The notes beneath the pieces were generated by a model that was not told the origin of the DNA, did no database searches, and saw only the letters and a list, made by a program, of their open reading frames with translations. From Phytoseiulus persimilis (Eukaryota; Arthropoda; Arachnida; Mesostigmata; Phytoseiidae): 64,000 nucleotides of DNA. The translations under genes were made by a program, and so were the position numbers. Shown in pieces: positions 58,301 through 64,000 of the stretch. Where the stretch lies: NCBI GenBank assembly GCA_037576195.1, contig CM075101.1:5518001-5582000 (forward strand), read 5' to 3'. Position 1 is the first letter of the stretch, and every line of letters starts with the position of its first letter.

Positions 58301-61300
58301 CTAAGAGGCGGGCGGGCCAGTCTCATCACGAACAATGTTCGAGCGAGTGCGCTGTTGCAGCTCACCGACGGTCTTGCGTCTCCCTCGCAGAACACATGGC
58401 CACGCTCAGACAGTGGACGAGGGGAGAAAGGACAGTTCGGCACTCACCCACACCGGCAGTTTGGTTGCGAGAAGACGAGGAGCACGTCTCGATGCTTTTT
58501 GCATTGCCCCGAAGCGGTTTGCGGCAGACCCTTCGGTCGTCCGTTCGTTCATGCGAGCGTTTGAGTTGCAGGTAAGTGACTAAGCAACGCGCCGTAGCGG
58601 CAAGAGGACGTGTAAGAGAACAAGTGCGCTTTTATCAAAAGCCGCCCCAGGACGACGTCGGTCCCATAAACTTCTGACCTGGCGGGCTTTTGGTCAGAAG
58701 TGACGGCGATGTGAGGGAGGATCCAACCGGCGTCGTGCATTTACCTCGTAGTGGGATGACGGCAAACCGAAGGTCGGGGAATGAAGCTGAGCGGAATCCA
58801 GCCGCAGAAAATATACTTCAAACCGGGTGGGTGGACGGCAGGGAGAACCCACGACGCGAGAGCTGGGTTATGTTCGGGGATTCGGGTTTGACCAGGAGAG
58901 GGGCTGCTCGGGGGAGATCGGAGAACACCGCGCAAAAGCACAAGTAGATCACTGCAGGTGGATACGGGGGTGGGAAGCCCAGACGGGAAGGAGGAGAAGG
59001 AGAACAAGGAGGAGAGTCGAGGACGAGGAGCCCCGAGAGCAGAACGGCGAGCGAGAGCCCGTCTGGCCCGGGGCGTAGCGTTCTCTGTGAAGGAACGGTC
59101 CTCTTTTTGCGTGTGCGTGCACTAAGCAGACGGACAAGCCTGCACGAAGGCAAGGTAAGCCGCAGTCTACAATAGGGAATAGACGAATATGGACGGGTGA
59201 GGATTTGCGCCGCTCCGCTAAAAGTCCGGCGCGGAGTTTTCCCGTTCCAGTTTTTCCACCGGAGCCACCGCGAACGAACAAGGAACACGCGAGTGAGGAC
59301 GGCGGGATATCCCACACGTCGACTGTCCGTCCGCAAGGTGCCCGAGGCTGCGGAGCTCCGATCCGGAGTTCCCTCCGATTTCTTCCTACGAGGCGCTCCT
59401 CGAGGTGCGCTTGTTCCCGGGTGTCTCCGTGTGGGCGCCGAATCCTGTTGACGTTCCGGTCCTAAAATATTCCGAGAAGCCTTGCACTACGGCCCAAGGT
59501 CGGAGATTCTATTGAAAGGAGCCGGGCCGGGCCCACTCAGGCTCAGAGCGTCATTTTGAATGTTCTGTCCCAAGAGGATTGATTCCACAGACTCGAGTCG
59601 ACCGGCGAACCAAGTTCTCCACTCAAGATCCACCGCCCGGATGAGTCAATCAGTGAAGGCGGAAGTCGGAGGTTAAAACGGAGGAGATTGAAGAGCAAAG
59701 AGTTCGTCTACCGGAGAAGGAAAACGCGGAATCAGCGCCGACAAGGCTCTTCGAAACGCATGAGTTATCTGTGGTGAATTTCGTCCCCAATCACTCCACC
59801 GGCCTCAGGAGAGAGAACTTTCCGGGAAGCCGGTGACTCCGGTCCGGTTTGTATCCTGTCCGACCTAAGCTATCGATTGACCGACGGGACAATAGACAGG
59901 AAGTCACATTCCTCCACCAAACAACAGAATGAGGTTGTCGTGGCAGCTGGGAAAGCAAGAAAGTCGGGAGAATCTTGCGAACGGTGGGAATGGCGCAGTC
60001 TAGTGCAAAGTTGCAAGCACCGCACGAAAATGCAAAACGCACGAGGTGCTCTGAGTCGGGAGGTGGCGGGTCGACTACGCGTAAGAGCCGACCTGGCTGT
60101 CATCGTGACGAAACCCGCCAGGCTCCATTCGGTTCAGCAAAATGACAGAACGCGGGTCCTGCGCCCGCCCGCTGATAATCTCCAGAGACGGGTAGCTATC
60201 AGGGCGACAGGGCCGCGAGTGACGGCTGCACCGAGTGAGCGTGTCATGCGTCTTGCACTTGAGGGCTTGCAGTGCTTCATTGGATGCTCCAAGAAGATCA
60301 ACTGGAAGATGCGTCTGTGGGCTCTCCGAGAGGAGGAGTCTTCCCGACGAGGTCAGTGGGAATGTGCCCGTTGTCGGTCTCAAAGAACAATGTCCTTCTG
60401 CCGTCTCGTATCATGTTACCCTCATCTGCTCCCATCAACAGCTCCATCTCAGTATATTGTTGTTGTTGGGGTCTCTCCTCCCCTCCTCGACGAGGAAGAA
60501 ATAGATCGAACCCTCCCCCGTGATTCCCCGGCGGTTCACGCGGGAAGCTGAATCGCTCGCCGGAAGTTCGCCAACGGTGGAAGTTCTCTCGAAGACGCCG
60601 GGGCAGCGTCGCAGGTGGAGCCGATGCAGTCGAGGCGGATCGAGCTCATTGAAAACGCGATTGCTCTCCGAGCCGACGCGGAACAACACGAGAACCGCCG
60701 CACGCAATTAACCACAGCGGTCACAAAAACACAGCGACCACATGTCAACCCGCTGCTGTCAACAAACGCCGTTGCGCTCGATACCCCGCCTCTGTAGCCA
60801 CCTGCTGGCAGGTTTCTCGTTCACCACGCTGGCTCCCCCGTCCCGCAGCTGTAAGCGTGTTGCCGACGGCGAGTTCTAGTCGAAAACGCGAACCCGTTGC
60901 GAAATCCGCTTTACTTGAAGGTGGGTTCAGAAGGCCGCAGACAGACCGAGGAACGGTCGTTTGCATGGGGGAAGGATGTTGTTGCTTCCTCCCTCCTCTG
61001 GCTCGCTTCCATCTTTTCTCATTTTTCCCGGGATACACTCCGTCTCCCCCACCGAGACGATGTTTCTACCTGCCCGGTCGTCCCCCCTGGCCCTGACTGG
61101 ATGGCGGCTTGTTAGAGAACGTTGCGAGTAGGAGTGCGCTCGACGGACGGTCGGTTGCTACGGCGGCCGTAGTGGAATCTGCGAGTGGAAAGCCCCATTT
61201 TTTTCGCCATGAATTATTTAGCAAACAACCATCCCGTCAGCAGGGAGACCAGCCAGCATCGGTGAACGGACAGCCGAGGGATATAAGAGGAGGGGGAGGA

Positions 61301-63540
61301 GACGCAACAACTACCCCTGCAATGCGAGTAGTATCACCTGTTCCGATCGTCTGGAGCGCTGCAACAGTTGCCGACGATCGTTCGCCGCGTCATGTTTCTC
61401 CCTCGCGTCGAAAATACCCGAACGCCCGTCGAGTTTTGAGATGCGTTCAAACGATAATAGCCTGGGAACCGATCCCGTCAAGAGCGCTCGATAGAAGCAG
61501 TACGCGAAATGTCAACGGCTTCTCGATGAATGGCGAGCGGACGAAACACTGGAATCGGTGGCGGAACTCAGTCGGGGGAGTCATCGCCCAGCGCCTGGGA
61601 CTGCGTGCCCTGGAGACTCGCTCGACGGACAGCCCTCAATATGACCACCGAGAGGCCGAAAGATCGCAGACCTCGTCGCGTGTGGACGAGGTCTGCGAAC
61701 ATGTTGCGGTTGCTGTCGGTAGACACTCGACCAACAACAGCAGCTCGAATAAAAGCCAACGTAACGAACACAAAGTACACCCGCTGACTCGCATAAGGGA
61801 AAAAGCCGTGTGTACTCCTTTGTAACAAGCTACGTCACGACACGGAGAGGGGAATAAGCTCGACCAAAAGCATCAAGGCGTAACCGAGACGACAACTGAA
61901 CCTTTTTTGATGAGCGCCGGTTAATTGAAAACGCATTTAGAGGGGGAAGCGGATTGCCGCCGGTGCCTAAAAAAAGATCCGCCACGAGGGAAATCGTTGT
62001 TGGACTCTTGTTTGTCGATCTAGCGTCGTTGTGGGAGCACTTCACGCATTCAGTCACTTCCTCCTCGAATTATATGATGTGCTGCACACAGATCGGATGG
62101 CAACTACTCCAACCGAGCTGCCAAGAACCAGGCTAGGCCGTGAGGGGACACGCAAGCAGCGCGATACTGGAGCCACGAACGGAGGCACGCGCTCCTGCAT
62201 ATTTTCGTTTGTGCGTACATCCACGGAATCGTGCCACTGCACGTCTGAGACAAACAGGCATCGTCGAGCTGTTGTGGAGGGGCATCGATATCGGCGGGCA
62301 ACTGCGAGGCGGAACAAACACCGGGCCATAACGAAATAAAAGTCTCATTTCCCTACTGTGCTTCAAACTCTGCCCCCTCCCCAAAGCTGTGCACAGTTGG
62401 ACCGGCGGAAAAAATGGCAACGAGACAATCGTTTCGGAGGGACTCCCGGGTAACGATGCGACGTCGGCCGCCGACCAAGGGCACGAGCATACCCGGCGGC
62501 TGCGGTCTTTTTCTCGCGAGCACGCCAGACGAAAACAAAACGAGCCGAACTATGGGACGCAAAACCGATCTCGTTCCCGAGCCCAATCTTCTACCGCTGA
62601 ACTCTGCTGCTGCTGCTGCCGGTATGTTCATTAAGAGCCTGTGTGGAGGCAACACTGCGCTCGACATAAAGATGATCGCGTATTTTCCGTACGGACCAGT
62701 GAGCAATGCGAGGAGCATCGAACCAAGTGGTGGGAAGAACGCTCGCACCGCGTGCATTCGCCCACCGCCAACGCGCGCCATCGGCAACGGGCTCGGCAGC
62801 AGAAAGGAAAAACTTTCCCAAAAACTTTATAATCGGATTTTCGAGTCTGATGGTGGCACAGCACCCGCCACTGGGTGCTCTGTTATTATACTTGGGTCTC
62901 TCTATCAAGGTTCCCATCGAGTCCGTTCGCTCGTTATCTCTGCCACGGCCGCAACAATTCAACTCATCGATTCCTCCTAATTCTTTCGAGAGTTCACGCT
63001 CCGAACGGATGCGACAACGAGTCGCGATTCGGTTGAGCGTCTGCGTTGCAGCAGTCTTCGACAGTTGACGACCCCGCTCCAGCAGCATCAACGAGTTCCT
63101 CTCGGCACGATGCGATCCCAGTCCAGATCAGGAGAACCGTAGCTCAAGTCGCGGACCGGCCCCGTCCTAGGGTGCGAACCCCGGGACTAGTAGTTCGGGG
63201 GTCACGATCACACGCTCAAGCTGTTAGCAGTGCACGTTCGATAAGGGAATATCGGGGCGAAATGCACTTCTTTCTGTTATCGAGATGCAACTTCGGAACC
63301 GACAGAGAGGAATGCTCAGGCCACTCTCGCTGATTGTGCGTGCTTGGGATATCCACCTGCTCGAACTCGGGGCGCGGACTCCGCGAGGAGTTGGACGTAT
63401 TAATCGCCGCGATATAGACAATATCGATCAAGTTCCGATTCGATTCGGGGGCTGACCCGACCGAGATACTCCTCTCTTTCGAACGGAGATACTCCCCTAC
63501 CGTCCTCACGGGAGACCCAACGACCAGCCACCGGGCGAAT

Positions 63541-63565
63541 CCCCAAACGCTTACAGCGTTTGGGG
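63541..63565. repeat. Perfect 11-bp hairpin with 3-base loop
   Basis: CCCCAAACGCT (63541-63551), loop TAC, then the exact reverse complement AGCGTTTGGGG (63555-63565). It does not fit the histone mRNA stem-loop, and no neighbouring gene explains it. Confidence 0.8.
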
Positions 63566-64000
63566 CACAGCACTTTGAGATCGGGCCAATCTGGCTGTCG
63601 CTCCGAGCCTTTCCGTTCTCATCCTTTTTTGGGACTCGATGGTCCCGGCTCCGAGAATCGAGGAGATGACACAGTGTTGCGGCGTTACTCCCTCCCGAGC
63701 CCATTCGTCGAACAGAAATTTCGGCACGCAAACATCTCATTCCGTCCACCAAACGTTTCATCAGCCGCACGGCCGATAATTCGTCCGTTTCCAGCGACGG
63801 AAAGCCTCCGTACGTTCGTCGGACGAAAGCAAACGAGCGATCCGAGCGGGGAATGAATCCAAGAGGAACGTTTACGCGGACGTGCTTGGTTGAAGCGCAG
63901 GCGTTCGGGCTCAAACACTCGGAGAAAATGAGCCCGATCTGCGTAGATCTGTCCTTTCGAATCTCAATCAATGCGCAGATGTCGGTGGCCACGGCGGTGT

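Larger units (their letters stand above)
51143..64000. other. 5' flank of couch potato and GC-rich intergenic DNA
   Basis: No recognised gene. Long frames on both strands (for example 57778-58575, 61109-61825 and 63216-63992) reach 240-265 codons. They are rich in Arg, Ser and Pro, overlap frames on the other strand, and show no domain. They are best explained by a GC-rich composition that makes stops rare. Notable structures are GGT/GAT-rich repeats (51411-51470), an 18-bp-period direct repeat (52333-52364) and a perfect hairpin (63541-63565). 5' UTR exons and promoters of couch potato are likely here but were not located. Confidence 0.45.

Noticed and set aside
57778-58575. 265-codon plus-strand frame, the longest in the window
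   Set aside because: It lacks any domain, changes composition along its length (hydrophobic/Pro-rich, then Arg-rich), overlaps long minus frames, and lies in GC-rich DNA where long chance frames are expected.
60318-60500. Minus frame with a short Gln run and a natural-looking peptide, considered as a 5' exon of couch potato
   Set aside because: It ends in a stop rather than a donor, and no family similarity or linking exon was found.
61109-61825. 238-codon plus-strand frame
   Set aside because: No family resemblance, low-complexity Ser/Arg/Asn composition and no supporting splice or start context.
63216-63992. 258-codon minus-strand frame at the right end
   Set aside because: It spans the perfect hairpin at 63541-63565, has no recognisable motif and is Arg/Ser-rich like other chance frames in this GC-rich part.

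Overview
This is a window of a eukaryotic nuclear genome, most probably an arthropod and plausibly a mite or other chelicerate. Three things show this: spliced genes with GT-AG introns (some near 100 bp, some several kb), AATAAA-type poly(A) signals, and protein sequences of the protostome type. The species is an inference. No prokaryotic gene organisation, tRNA, intact rRNA gene or CRISPR array was seen. Gene density is low, and most of the long open frames run antisense or across introns and look like chance.

Layout. About 1-3.2 kb is intergenic, with remnants of small DNA transposons. At 3.35-4.07 kb on the minus strand is a two-exon gene for a small secreted Gly/Ser-rich protein. About 4.2-10.9 kb has no recognisable gene, followed by two small hAT-like inverted-repeat elements (10.94-11.21 kb). 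At 11.37-13.07 kb on the plus strand is a MAP kinase kinase of the MKK3/MKK6 (licorne) type, reconstructed here as six coding exons lacking only its first few codons. About 13.4-24.8 kb is intergenic, with an unidentified coding-like frame beside the MKK gene, a 5'-truncated non-LTR retrotransposon tail (16.5-17.15 kb) and a strong hairpin cluster (21.4 kb).

The right part is dominated by one large minus-strand gene, the couch potato / RBPMS-family RNA-binding protein. Seven coding exons were placed between 51,142 and 30,587, and all phases join. The start exon and the rest of the gene are separated by a 12.5 kb intron. The RRM is encoded by exons at 38.5, 38.1 and 37.6 kb, and the low-complexity C-terminal half by exons at 33.0, 31.9 and 30.7 kb. 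The last exon and 3' UTR are unresolved; a candidate poly(A) signal lies near 24.8 kb. From about 45 kb to the end the DNA looks more GC-rich, and no gene was recognised beyond the couch potato start exon. That part probably holds its 5' UTR and promoter or intergenic DNA.

The genes do not form a functional cluster. One is a stress-kinase signalling component, one a post-transcriptional regulator and one a secreted structural-type protein. No previously undescribed system was found. The items most worth a second look are the altered MKK activation loop, the read-through C-termini of couch potato, a 5S-rRNA-like box in a couch potato intron, and several unidentified coding-like frames.
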